Positions 49,909 to 57,045 of a stretch of DNA of 57,045 nt are shown here, in pieces. A model generated the notes under the pieces. It made no database searches and was not told where the DNA came from. It worked only from the letters and a program-made list of their open reading frames with translations. The stretch's first letter is position 1; every line of letters begins with the position of its first letter. The DNA is taken from positions 1 through 57,045 of the forward strand of contig CAZALI010000005.1 in the NCBI GenBank assembly GCA_964486215.1, in the 5' to 3' direction. This DNA comes from RUG343 sp964486215 (GTDB taxonomy: Bacteria; Bacillota_I; Bacilli_A; RF39; UBA660). Made by a program: the position numbers and the translations under genes.

Positions 49909-51099
49909 ATGAAAATATTAGCTATTAATTCAGGTAGTAGTTCATTAAAATTTAGTTTATTTGATATGGATAATGAGAGTGTAATTGCTAGTGGTATATT
50001 TGAACGTATTGGTTTAGAGTCTGGTAGTTATACTATTAAATATAAAGGTGAAAAAGTAAGAGAAGTTATGCCTATTAGTGATCATAATGAAGCTGTTAGG
50101 TTATTATTTGATAAACTTATTACTTTAAATATAATAGATTCTTTAGATGATATAGATGGTATAGGACATAGAATATTACATGGAAAAGATTTTTATAAAG
50201 AATCAGTTATTATAGATGATGAAGTATTAAATAATTTAAATAAATTAATAGATTTAGGTCCACTTCATATGCATGCGAATATATCTGGTATAGAAGCTTT
50301 TAGAGAAGCTTTACCTAATACACCTAATGTTGGAGTATTTGATACAGCTTTTCATCAAAGTATGGATAAAGCTACTTATATGTATCCAGTACCATATAGT
50401 TGGTATGAAAAGTATGGTATACGTAAGTATGGTTTTCATGGTACTAGTCACAGATATATAGCTAGTGAAGTAGAAAAGATACTTGGTAAAAAAGAATATA
50501 AACTTATTAGTTGTCATATAGGTAGTGGCGCTAGCATATGTGCTATTAAAGATGGTAAGAGTATTGATACTAGTATGGGATTTACTCCTCTAGCTGGTGT
50601 TATGATGGGTACTCGTAGTGGTGATGTTGATCCTTCTATAATACCTTATGTAATGGAAAAAGAAGGAAAGAATGCTAGTGAAATAGTTAATTCTTTGAAT
50701 AAAGATAGTGGTTTAGTTGGATTAAGTGAATATAGTAGTGATATGAGAGATATTCTTTCTAGATGTGATGAGAATGATGAGAAAGCTATTTTAGCTAGGA
50801 CTAAATTTGTTCGTAGAATAGTTGATTATATTGCACAATACTTTGTATTACTTGGTGGATGCGATATAGTAGTCTTTACTGCTGGTATTGGAGAGAATTC
50901 TGTATCTATTAGAAGAGAAGTATGTGAAGCTCTTAATGTACTTGGAGTAAAAATAGATTTAGATGCTAATCAAAAACGTGGAGAACTTGTTAAGATTAGT
51001 ACTGATGAATCTAAGATAGAAGTTTATGTAGTACCAACTGATGAAGAGTTAATGATTGCTCGAGATACATTAAATTTAATTAGAAATGGAAATAATTAA
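49909..51099 (+). CDS. ackA: acetate kinase family protein (copy 2)
   Basis: A 396-residue paralogue of the preceding gene. INSGSSSLKFS, GHRILHG, DTAFHQSM, GFHGTSHRY, HIGSGAS and TAGIGENS are kept. The substrate-side loop after the first His differs: PLHMHAN here, against LHHPGN in copy 1 and PLHNP in most acetate kinases. It may be a second acetate kinase or one with shifted specificity (propionate or butyrate). GGTGAT fits ATG 49909. It is followed closely by the DHH gene, so they are probably co-transcribed. Confidence 0.92.
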   Translation: MKILAINSGSSSLKFSLFDMDNESVIASGIFERIGLESGSYTIKYKGEKVREVMPISDHNEAVRLLFDKLITLNIIDSLDDIDGIGHRILHGKDFYKESVIIDDEVLNNLNKLIDLGPLHMHANISGIEAFREALPNTPNVGVFDTAFHQSMDKATYMYPVPYSWYEKYGIRKYGFHGTSHRYIASEVEKILGKKEYKLISCHIGSGASICAIKDGKSIDTSMGFTPLAGVMMGTRSGDVDPSIIPYVMEKEGKNASEIVNSLNKDSGLVGLSEYSSDMRDILSRCDENDEKAILARTKFVRRIVDYIAQYFVLLGGCDIVVFTAGIGENSVSIRREVCEALNVLGVKIDLDANQKRGELVKISTDESKIEVYVVPTDEELMIARDTLNLIRNGNN

Positions 51100-51100
51100 G

Positions 51101-52045
51101 ATGTTTGAAAAGATATATAATGAAATTAAAAAATATAAAAATATTATAATAGTTAGACATATTGGAGTAGATCCTGATGCTTTATGTAGTCAACTTGCTT
51201 TAAGAGATTCTATTAGACTTACTTTTCCAGATAAGAAAGTAATAGCTATTGGTTCAGGATCTAAGAAATTTGCATCTATTGGTAGTCTAGATAAGAATGA
51301 GTCTCTTGATGATGCTTTATTAATAGTACTAGATACTCCTAATAAAAGAAGAGTAGATGGGGTTACTGTTGATAACTATGATAATGTTATTAAGATAGAT
51401 CATCATCCATTTATAGAGAAAATGGGAGAGATTGAATATATAGATGAGAAGGTTACTAGTACTTGTGAGATTATTATGCAGATGCTTGATAATGTAGATC
51501 TTCGTTGTAATAAAGAGATAGCTGAATACTTATATATGGGTCTTGCTAGTGATTCTAATAGATTCTTATTTAATACTTGTACTCCTGCTACTTTTAAATT
51601 AGTTAGTGAATATATGGATAAATATGATTTTAATTTAGAAGAATTATATCCTAAGATTTATATGCGTGATATTAATGAATTAAGACTACAAGGATATATT
51701 GCCTTAAATATGAAAGTTACTGATAATGGACTTGCTTATATAGTAATAGATAATGATTTGCAAGTTAAATATCATGTAGATAGTGCTGCTGCTGGTAATA
51801 TGATTAATAATTTTAATTATATTGAGAATGTACCAATATGGGCTACAGTAACAGAAGATACTCATAATAAAGTATTTAGAATATCTGTTAGATCTCGTGG
51901 TATAGTAGTTAATGAATTATGTGAAAAGTATAATGGGGGAGGGCATGCGCATGCTAGTGGAGCTCGTGTTAAGACGTTAGACGAAGCTATGTCCTTTATA
52001 CATGATTTAGATAAATTATTGGAGGATATTAAAAATGGTAATTAA
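51101..52045 (+). CDS. nrnA: DHH/DHHA1 phosphoesterase, NrnA-like
   Basis: A 314-residue Mn-dependent phosphoesterase. The DHH domain shows HIGVDPDAL, VLDTP, IDHHP and GLASDSNRF; the DHHA1 domain ends with KYNGGGHAHASGA. Small Bacilli enzymes of this layout degrade nanoRNA and pAp, and some act on pApA from c-di-AMP turnover, which would link to cdaA. There is no membrane or PAS part, so it is NrnA-like rather than GdpP. ATG 51101 is preferred; the in-frame ATG at 51086 lies within the ackA end. Confidence 0.9.
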   Translation: MFEKIYNEIKKYKNIIIVRHIGVDPDALCSQLALRDSIRLTFPDKKVIAIGSGSKKFASIGSLDKNESLDDALLIVLDTPNKRRVDGVTVDNYDNVIKIDHHPFIEKMGEIEYIDEKVTSTCEIIMQMLDNVDLRCNKEIAEYLYMGLASDSNRFLFNTCTPATFKLVSEYMDKYDFNLEELYPKIYMRDINELRLQGYIALNMKVTDNGLAYIVIDNDLQVKYHVDSAAAGNMINNFNYIENVPIWATVTEDTHNKVFRISVRSRGIVVNELCEKYNGGGHAHASGARVKTLDEAMSFIHDLDKLLEDIKNGN

Positions 52046-52616
52046 AGAAGCTAATTTGGATGTTATTGCGACAAGACGTAGTCAATATCCAGTAGATCAT
52101 AAGCCAGAGTTTTTACTTGTTGGTAGAAGTAATGTTGGTAAAAGCAGTTTTATTAATACTATTTTAGGTAGAAAGAATTTAGCTTATACTTCTACTAAAC
52201 CTGGTAAGACACAAACACTAAATTTCTATGGAATTAATAATGAATTTTATTTTATAGATGTTCCTGGATATGGATATGCAATTACTTCTAAGGAAAATAG
52301 ACATAAATTTGGAATGATGATAGAAGAATATTTAGAAACTAGAGAAGAGTTAAAGAGAGTATTTATGTTAATAGATTTTAGACATAAACCTACTGAGGAT
52401 GATTTACTTATGTATAACTTTTTAAAGTACTATAATGTTCCTGTTACTATTGTTGCGACTAAAGCTGATAAAGTAGGTGGAAGTAAAAAGCAGAAATGTT
52501 TAGATACTATTCTTAATACTTTGGATTTAGTAGTAGGTGATGATTTAATAGTATTTTCTAGTGTTACTAAATTAGGTGTTAAAGAAGTAATTAGAAAAAT
52601 TGAGGAATTAATTTGA
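52035..52616 (+). CDS. engB: ribosome biogenesis GTPase EngB (YsxC/YihA)
   Basis: A 193-residue GTPase needed for 50S subunit assembly. G1 GRSNVGKSS (about 31-39), the Thr of KPGKTQT (G2), G3 DVPGYGYA, G4 TKAD and the SSVTKLG G5-like region are all present. It begins 11 bases inside the DHH gene behind GGAGG, and its TGA overlaps the next ATG. It belongs to a compact ackA-nrnA-engB run. Confidence 0.96.
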   Translation: MVIKEANLDVIATRRSQYPVDHKPEFLLVGRSNVGKSSFINTILGRKNLAYTSTKPGKTQTLNFYGINNEFYFIDVPGYGYAITSKENRHKFGMMIEEYLETREELKRVFMLIDFRHKPTEDDLLMYNFLKYYNVPVTIVATKADKVGGSKKQKCLDTILNTLDLVVGDDLIVFSSVTKLGVKEVIRKIEELI

Positions 52617-53311
52617 TGAGTAAAAAGACTAAATTGATTTATGAAATAATTATTATACTTATTTGTATTGGTATAGTATTTTGTTTGTTACAAATAAGAA
52701 AAAACGTACAAACTACTAAATTAAAAAAAGAAATACATGAAGTTGCGAATAAAGATTTAGGTAGTTATAAGTTTGACGGAGAAGTTAAGTGTTCTGGTGG
52801 ATATGGCAAAGTAGAAGAGTCTATAAAAGTATTTTTGAGTAACTATGCTAAAGATATGAATGATGTTAATAACATTATGAGTGATAAGAAAATACTTAAT
52901 ATACTATCTATTGATAACTATAAGAAAGATGCTCCTGAGTTTAAAACTTCTTTAGATTATCTAGATAAAAAAGAAAAAGAATATATTGATAAGATTAATA
53001 ATTTAATTAAATCTAGTGATGAAGAATATATTAATAATTATATATATAAAAATATTAAAGATAGAAGATATATAAAGTTATATAGAAGTATTATAAAAAA
53101 AGAAAGTATCTCACAGAAACTTTCTATTTATAAAGATTCTTTAATTAATCATAAAGAAAAAGTTAGTACGATATTTTCTAATTCTAAAGCTATTATTAAA
53201 TTATTAAGAGATAATAAAGGTAAATGGAAGATTGATGGTAAACAGATTAAATTTGCGAATAGTGATTTGCTTAATAAGTATAATGAAGCTTTAAAAAATA
53301 TTAATAAATAA
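52616..53311 (+). CDS. hypothetical membrane-anchored protein
   Basis: 231 residues: a basic N-terminus, one membrane helix (about 8-27), then a strongly charged, mostly helical outer part rich in Lys, Ile and Asn, with a single Cys in VKCSGG. There is no recognised domain. ATG 52616 shares a base with the engB stop (TGATG), so translation is coupled. It is the last gene before a terminator shared with the opposing small gene. Confidence 0.75.
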   Translation: MSKKTKLIYEIIIILICIGIVFCLLQIRKNVQTTKLKKEIHEVANKDLGSYKFDGEVKCSGGYGKVEESIKVFLSNYAKDMNDVNNIMSDKKILNILSIDNYKKDAPEFKTSLDYLDKKEKEYIDKINNLIKSSDEEYINNYIYKNIKDRRYIKLYRSIIKKESISQKLSIYKDSLINHKEKVSTIFSNSKAIIKLLRDNKGKWKIDGKQIKFANSDLLNKYNEALKNINK

Positions 53312-53333
53312 AAGAAGCATTAGCTTCTTTTAT
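53308..53333. terminator. bidirectional terminator
   Basis: AAAAGAAGC (53310-53318) with GCTTCTTTT (53323-53331), ATTA loop. It holds the stop of the plus-strand gene and touches that of the SHOCT-like gene. Confidence 0.85.
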
Positions 53334-53602
53334 TCTTTGTTTCTTAATTTGTTTAGTTTTTGACATTCTCTGTTGAAATCTTCTAGAGAGATAAGGCCAT
53401 TCTCTAGTCTACTATTTAACATAGCTAGAGTTTTATCATACATACTCTTTTTATTACTGGCATCTGTATATTCTAGAGAATTTGGATCATCTCTAAATGG
53501 ATTAATATTAGAGTTTTCTAATATACTATTATTATTTTTAATATCTTCCATTTTATTTTGGAAGTTATTTTTTTGATTATTAAAATTATTTCCTATAATC
53601 AT
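53330..53602 (-). CDS. small SHOCT-like protein coupled to der
   Basis: A 90-residue soluble protein. The N-terminal half is Asn/Lys-rich and probably disordered. The C-terminal half (about 53-88: MLNSRLENGLISLEDFNRE, then a Leu/Lys helix) resembles the short C-terminal helical hairpin (SHOCT) in which G-(L/S)-I-(S/T) precedes an acidic helix. Its ATG overlaps the der TGA by 4 bases, so it is made with Der. Function is unknown; ribosome or oligomer binding would be speculation. Confidence 0.7.
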   Translation of the reverse strand: MIIGNNFNNQKNNFQNKMEDIKNNNSILENSNINPFRDDPNSLEYTDASNKKSMYDKTLAMLNSRLENGLISLEDFNRECQKLNKLRNKE

Positions 53603-54903
53603 TCTTCTTTACCTCTATTTTTCCATTGTATTATTATGGGAGTTCCTTCTAAATTGAAATTCTTTCTCAATGTATTTTCTATATATCTTTCATATGAGAA
53701 ATGTACTAAGCCTTTATCATTAACTCTGAAAGTAAACTTAGGTGGTTTAATACCTGTTTGACTTACAAAGTAGATTCTTAATCTTTTACCTTTATATGAT
53801 GGAGCTTCATTTAACATTTGAGCTTCACCTATAACATTATTTAATAAACTAGTAGGTATTTCTTTAGTAATAGATTCTTCTACTTTTTCTACTTCAGGCA
53901 TTAGAGTAGATATTCTTTTTTTTGTTAGAGCAGATAATATTACGATAGGTGAATATGTAGCAAACTGAAATTCATTTCTAATTAGTTTTTTGTATTCAGA
54001 AATATCTTTATCTACTTTATCCCATTTATTTACTACTATTATTAATCCTTTACCAGCTTCTATAGCATATCCAGCTATATGCTTATCATGTTCTTTTATA
54101 TCTTCTTCAGCATTTATTACTAAGAGACATATATCTGATCTTTCGATAGCTTTCATAGATCTAAATAGAGAATACTTTTCTACATTCTCATAGACTTTGC
54201 CTTTTTTTCTCATACCAGCTGTATCTATTAATATATAGTCTTTGTTCATATATTTAAAGTTTGTATCTACTGAGTCTCTTGTGGTACCTGCTATATCTGA
54301 TACAACCATTCTATCTTCATTTAATAAGGCATTTACTAGAGAAGACTTACCAACATTAGGTCTTCCTATGACAGATATTTTAGTTCTAGTATCTTCCTCT
54401 TCTTCTTTTTCTTTGAAGTCACGTGTTACTTCATCCATCAGTTCTATAAAACCATTATTGTGAATACTACTGATTGGTATATAATAATCAAATCCTAATT
54501 CATAGAAATCATAGATATTATCATTTGTTTTTTTAGAATCATTTTTGTTTATAGCGACAACTACTTTTTTATTGTATTTTCTTAGAGTATCTCTTACTAA
54601 TAGATCATTCGCTGTGATACCTTCTTTTCCATCTACCATAAAGATGATTACATCTGCTTCATTGATAGCTAGTTCTGCTTGCATCTTTATTTCATCATTA
54701 AAGGCCATTTTAGTTGAATCTATACCACCTGTATCAATAAGATAAAATAATTTATTATTATAATTTGCTTTTTCATAGATACGATCTCTTGTTACGCCAG
54801 GAGTATCTTCAATAATAGATACTTTTTTACCAACTATTTTGTTGAATAAAGTACTTTTTCCAACATTAGGTCGACCTAGAATGGCTACTGTAGGTAAATT
54901 CAT
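53599..54903 (-). CDS. der: ribosome biogenesis GTPase Der (EngA)
   Basis: A double-GTPase needed for 50S assembly. It has 434 residues. The first G-domain has GRPNVGKST, DTPGVTRD, DTGG and NKND; the second (from about 172) has GRPNVGKSS, DIAGTTRD, DTAG and NKWD. A C-terminal KH-like domain follows. AGGTGAT just upstream fits ATG 54903; the in-frame GTG at 54912 is part of that site. Confidence 0.97.
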   Translation of the reverse strand: MNLPTVAILGRPNVGKSTLFNKIVGKKVSIIEDTPGVTRDRIYEKANYNNKLFYLIDTGGIDSTKMAFNDEIKMQAELAINEADVIIFMVDGKEGITANDLLVRDTLRKYNKKVVVAINKNDSKKTNDNIYDFYELGFDYYIPISSIHNNGFIELMDEVTRDFKEKEEEEDTRTKISVIGRPNVGKSSLVNALLNEDRMVVSDIAGTTRDSVDTNFKYMNKDYILIDTAGMRKKGKVYENVEKYSLFRSMKAIERSDICLLVINAEEDIKEHDKHIAGYAIEAGKGLIIVVNKWDKVDKDISEYKKLIRNEFQFATYSPIVILSALTKKRISTLMPEVEKVEESITKEIPTSLLNNVIGEAQMLNEAPSYKGKRLRIYFVSQTGIKPPKFTFRVNDKGLVHFSYERYIENTLRKNFNLEGTPIIIQWKNRGKEE

Positions 54904-54926
54904 AATCATCACCTGTTTCTTTCCTT

Positions 54927-54935
54927 ATTATATCA
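54927..54935 (-). promoter_or_regulatory. extended -10 promoter of der, minus strand
   Basis: TGATATAAT on the minus strand, 23 bases before ATG 54903. Confidence 0.6.
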
Positions 54936-54993
54936 TATATAGTGTAAATTATTGGAATATAATCTTTTTTATATTTAATATTAGACATACAAG

Positions 54994-55002
54994 TGATATA
55001 CT
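54994..55002 (+). promoter_or_regulatory. extended -10 promoter
   Basis: TGATATACT, 18 bases before GTG 55021; divergent from der. Confidence 0.5.
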
Positions 55003-55020
55003 TAAGGTGGGTGATGATGT

Positions 55021-55881
55021 GTGAATTTAGAAGATAAGAAAAAAGAAATTTCTTGGTATGATAATCCTAATATGCTTACTACTTTGATTATTTTAGTATT
55101 ATGTTTAATACTAGTATGTAGTCAATCTTTAGGTATTGGTAGTCAATTAACTGGATGGGAATTATTTAGAAATGTTATTAATCTTAATACTACTTATGTA
55201 TTAGTACTTATATATTTCTTATTACTTAAATTGAAGGTTGGTAAAAGATATTTTAATTTCTTAAACTTAGTATTACTATTACTATATTCTATTACTACTA
55301 TTACTTCATTTTTATCAATATTCCAATCATTTAATATTACTTCTCTTGTAATGTTAATAATTAATTTAATAATGGTTATACAAATATTTCATTCATTCTT
55401 AAGAGATACTAGATTTTGGAGAGAATTTGGATTAGAAAAGAGTCCATTTAATGAAATACATAATGATATTTATTTTTATGCTATATCAGTATTAGCTGTT
55501 TTATATTTAGCTATTAATTTAATATTTACTGATGAGTTTAATGGAGTAGTTATTACATTATTTGTATCTATGTATTATATTCTATTTAGTAGATTTGTAA
55601 TGTTATATAGTGATTATTTAGATGAACATGGTATAGATAGTAATAATAGTGGTAATTTTGATACTATAAAAGAAAAAGTTAGTCAAAAGGTTAATAGTGA
55701 AGCTGTTTCAGATAAGATTGATGATATTACTCGTCAATTAAATGATCTACAAGATAAGGTACGTGAATATACTTCTACTATTCCTGTTGAAGAAATAAAG
55801 AAAGCTGATAAAGCTACTAAGAAAAAGACTACTAAAAAGACAACAACTAAGAAATCTACTAAGAAGGCAGGTGATAAATAA
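55021..55881 (+). CDS. hypothetical multi-pass membrane protein with Lys/Thr tail
   Basis: 286 residues: about six membrane helices (residues about 19-200), then a charged helical segment with heptad spacing (about 225-265) and a repetitive basic Lys/Thr tail (from about 266). The family is not recognised. GTG 55021 follows GGGTGATGATG. The tail could touch nucleic acid or acidic lipid head groups, but that is speculation. The next gene's ATG overlaps its stop by 1 base. Confidence 0.75.
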   Translation: MNLEDKKKEISWYDNPNMLTTLIILVLCLILVCSQSLGIGSQLTGWELFRNVINLNTTYVLVLIYFLLLKLKVGKRYFNFLNLVLLLLYSITTITSFLSIFQSFNITSLVMLIINLIMVIQIFHSFLRDTRFWREFGLEKSPFNEIHNDIYFYAISVLAVLYLAINLIFTDEFNGVVITLFVSMYYILFSRFVMLYSDYLDEHGIDSNNSGNFDTIKEKVSQKVNSEAVSDKIDDITRQLNDLQDKVREYTSTIPVEEIKKADKATKKKTTKKTTTKKSTKKAGDK

Positions 55882-56216
55882 TGAATATGTTTGATGAAAT
55901 AACTAAAGAGAAGAGAGACTTGCCTAAGATAAATTCTATTACTAAAGAGGTTAATAAATACGAATACAATTTCTATCAGAAATTTGGAGTAGTAATCTTT
56001 TTAATAGCTTTTGTAGTTGGTATATTACTTGGTAATTTGTTCTCTACTTGTGGAGCTACTAGTAGTTTTTATAGTACTCAGTGTGTCACTAGACAATTCA
56101 ATTTTTCACTACTTCTTGCGATATGGTTTAGTGGCCTTATGGTTGGTTTATTCTTCTTTGCTTTAGGACATATTATTTATTTGTTAGAAGAAATAAGTGT
56201 AAAGTTAAAAAAATAG
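55881..56216 (+). CDS. hypothetical small membrane protein
   Basis: 111 residues with two membrane helices (about 36-56 and 73-100) joined by a loop that carries two Cys (STCGATSS and STQCV), possibly a disulfide if outside. The N-terminal 33 residues are charged. It is translationally coupled to the preceding membrane protein and probably works with it. The family is not recognised. Confidence 0.73.
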   Translation: MNMFDEITKEKRDLPKINSITKEVNKYEYNFYQKFGVVIFLIAFVVGILLGNLFSTCGATSSFYSTQCVTRQFNFSLLLAIWFSGLMVGLFFFALGHIIYLLEEISVKLKK

Positions 56217-56247
56217 TGTAATTATTGGTAAAATATGGACAAATTTG

Positions 56248-56276
56248 TTGAATTTTAAATATATTTATGTTACATT
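56248..56276 (+). promoter_or_regulatory. probable HU promoter
   Basis: TTGAAT (56248-56253), 17 bases, TACATT (56271-56276) with TG upstream. An alternative extended -10, TGGTAAAAT, lies at 56226-56234. Confidence 0.5.
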
Positions 56277-56283
56277 TTAATTG

Positions 56284-56301
56284 TAAGCATGTGTGTGCTT
56301 A
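56284..56301 (+). promoter_or_regulatory. stem-loop before the HU ribosome site
   Basis: TAAGCA (56284-56289) pairs with TGCTTA (56296-56301) around TGTGTG, 4 bases upstream of GGGAGG. It could stabilise the mRNA or tune initiation. Confidence 0.4.
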
Positions 56302-56320
56302 ACATGGGAGGTAAAAAATT

Positions 56321-56593
56321 ATGAAAAAAGTTGAATTAGTTGAAGCAGTTGCTAAAAAAGCTGGATTAACTAAGACTGATGCTACTAAAGCAGTAGATGC
56401 TACTTTTGCAGCAATCACTGGAGCACTTAAAAAGGGAGACAAAGTTCCTCTAGTTGGATTTGGAACTTTCGCAGTTACTAAGAGAGCTGCTCGTGATGGT
56501 AGAAATCCAAGAACTGGTGAAGTTGTTAAGATTCCTGCAAGAAAAGCAGTTACTTTTAAAGCTGGTAGTGCATTAAAAGATTCAGTTAACTAA
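56321..56593 (+). CDS. hup: HU-family DNA-binding protein
   Basis: A 90-residue nucleoid protein that bends DNA as a dimer. KKVELVEAVAKKAGL, the GFGTFAV saddle strand, GRNPRTGE on the beta-arm with the intercalating Pro, and the C-terminal FKAGSALKD are all classic. Codon use is richer in GCA/GCT than neighbouring genes, as expected for a highly expressed gene. GGGAGG precedes ATG. Confidence 0.98.
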   Translation: MKKVELVEAVAKKAGLTKTDATKAVDATFAAITGALKKGDKVPLVGFGTFAVTKRAARDGRNPRTGEVVKIPARKAVTFKAGSALKDSVN

Positions 56594-56594
56594 T

Positions 56595-56617
56595 AAAAGC
56601 CTTCGGGCTTTTTTATT
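56595..56617 (+). terminator. hup terminator
   Basis: AAAAGCC (56595-56601), TTCG tetraloop, GGCTTTT (56606-56612) and more Ts. Confidence 0.93.
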
Positions 56618-56638
56618 GTGGACTTGGATATTATAATT

Positions 56639-56647
56639 TGTTACAAT
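56639..56647 (+). promoter_or_regulatory. extended -10 promoter of cca
   Basis: TGTTACAAT, 25 bases before ATG 56673. Confidence 0.45.
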
Positions 56648-56672
56648 ATAGATGCATTATGAGGTGAAGTGT

Positions 56673-57045
56673 ATGTATGATATTGCGTTAGAATTACTTA
56701 GAAAACTTACTGATGCTAATTTTGAAGCTTATATAATAGGTGGATTTGTTAGAGACTATTTATTAGATTTGCATTCTAATGATATAGATGTTACTACTAA
56801 TGCTACACCTAAAGAGATAATAGATATATTTAAGAGTGATTTTAAACCTAAGATAGATTATGGATCAGTTAAACTTATATATCGTGGTATTAGATTTGAA
56901 ATTACTACTTATAGAAGAGAAATAGGCTCTAGTGATAATAGACATCCTGATAGTATTGAATATATTGATAGTTTAGAAGAAGATTTAAAGAGAAGAGATT
57001 TTACTATTAATACTATTTGTATGGATAAAGATGGTAATATTATTG
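56673..57045 (+). CDS. cca: CCA-adding enzyme / tRNA nucleotidyltransferase, 3'-truncated by the window
   Basis: The frame is open to the last base, so only about 124 residues are seen. The class II nucleotidyltransferase head is clear: IIGGFVRDYLL, NDIDVTTNATP with the metal-binding Asp pair, TYRRE and KRRDFTINTI. This fits CCA-adding enzyme in Bacilli, where the tRNA 3' end is repaired; poly(A) polymerase shares the fold but is unlikely here. GAGGTGAAG serves ATG 56673. Confidence 0.9.
   Translation, partial: MYDIALELLRKLTDANFEAYIIGGFVRDYLLDLHSNDIDVTTNATPKEIIDIFKSDFKPKIDYGSVKLIYRGIRFEITTYRREIGSSDNRHPDSIEYIDSLEEDLKRRDFTINTICMDKDGNII

Noticed and set aside
55790..55880. ACTAAGAAA-like repeats as a mobile or CRISPR-type repeat
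   Set aside because: They lie within a coding tail of Lys/Thr, with no spacers or regular unit.
1..57045. Prophage, insertion sequence or CRISPR-Cas locus
   Set aside because: No transposase, integrase, terminase or Cas gene, no terminal repeats and no regular repeat-spacer array were seen; nearly all genes are core or envelope genes with uniform base composition.

Overview
This is a low-GC (about 28-30% by eye), gene-dense chromosomal segment from a walled, Gram-positive-type member of the Bacilli, most likely one of the small-genome, uncultured gut lineages related to RF39/Erysipelotrichales/Mollicutes. That placement is an inference. It rests on strong A/T codon bias, leucine and tyrosine T-box leaders, EzrA, CdaA/CdaR, FemAB-type bridge enzymes, a Firmicutes-type rpsD leader, and a tmRNA tag ending YAFA as in mycoplasmas. 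The code is standard: TGA ends arcB, arcC, engB and the surface adhesin, and Trp is TGG.

Layout. 1-3250: a possibly 5'-cut hypothetical gene, the tmRNA gene ssrA, a hypothetical protein and an EEP-fold hydrolase. 3265-7992: an arginine deiminase operon (arcA-arcB-arcC and a YfcC-type transporter). 7997-10701: an amino-acid ABC transporter (binding protein fused to permease, plus ATPase) coupled to a nucleoside deaminase. 10700-14091: an NlpC/P60 wall hydrolase and RNase R. 14096-18125: cdaA-cdaR, a Cys-less thioredoxin-like membrane protein and an S41 protease. 18114-24442: an envelope block with a thioester-domain adhesin and its overlapping sortase (which lacks the catalytic Arg), a membrane HExxH protease, an Ig-like membrane protein, a YtqA-type radical SAM protein and a VanY carboxypeptidase. 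24515-27654: a GH31 glycosidase and an unknown partner. 27662-30675: a Leu T-box, a small membrane protein and leuS. 30674-37511: a Fic protein, a MurJ-like flippase, an aquaporin, two FemAB-family enzymes and trmB. 37522-41562: a lipoprotein, a charged scaffold-like protein, DUF948-like and YtxH proteins, then a Tyr T-box and tyrS. 41564-44073: a propeller-like protein, a histidine phosphatase and a tail-anchored protein. 44046-48591: rpsD with its leader, ezrA, thiI and a RelB/YafQ module whose toxin is frameshifted. 48622-53333: two acetate kinases in tandem, an NrnA-like DHH phosphoesterase, engB and a membrane protein. 53330-57045: a small SHOCT-like protein, der, two membrane proteins, HU and the start of a CCA-adding enzyme.

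The genes suggest a fermentative cell. It makes ATP through the arginine deiminase route and acetate kinase, imports amino acids, builds and remodels peptidoglycan, and probably displays one sortase-linked adhesin. Intergenic gaps are very short. Stop codons often lie inside terminator hairpins, and the next promoter (usually an extended -10, TGnTATAAT or TGnTAAAAT) follows at once. Many ribosome sites use the GGTGAT part of the anti-SD complement, so several starts here are moved downstream of the longest reading frame. No CRISPR array, prophage, insertion sequence, rRNA or tRNA gene was recognised.
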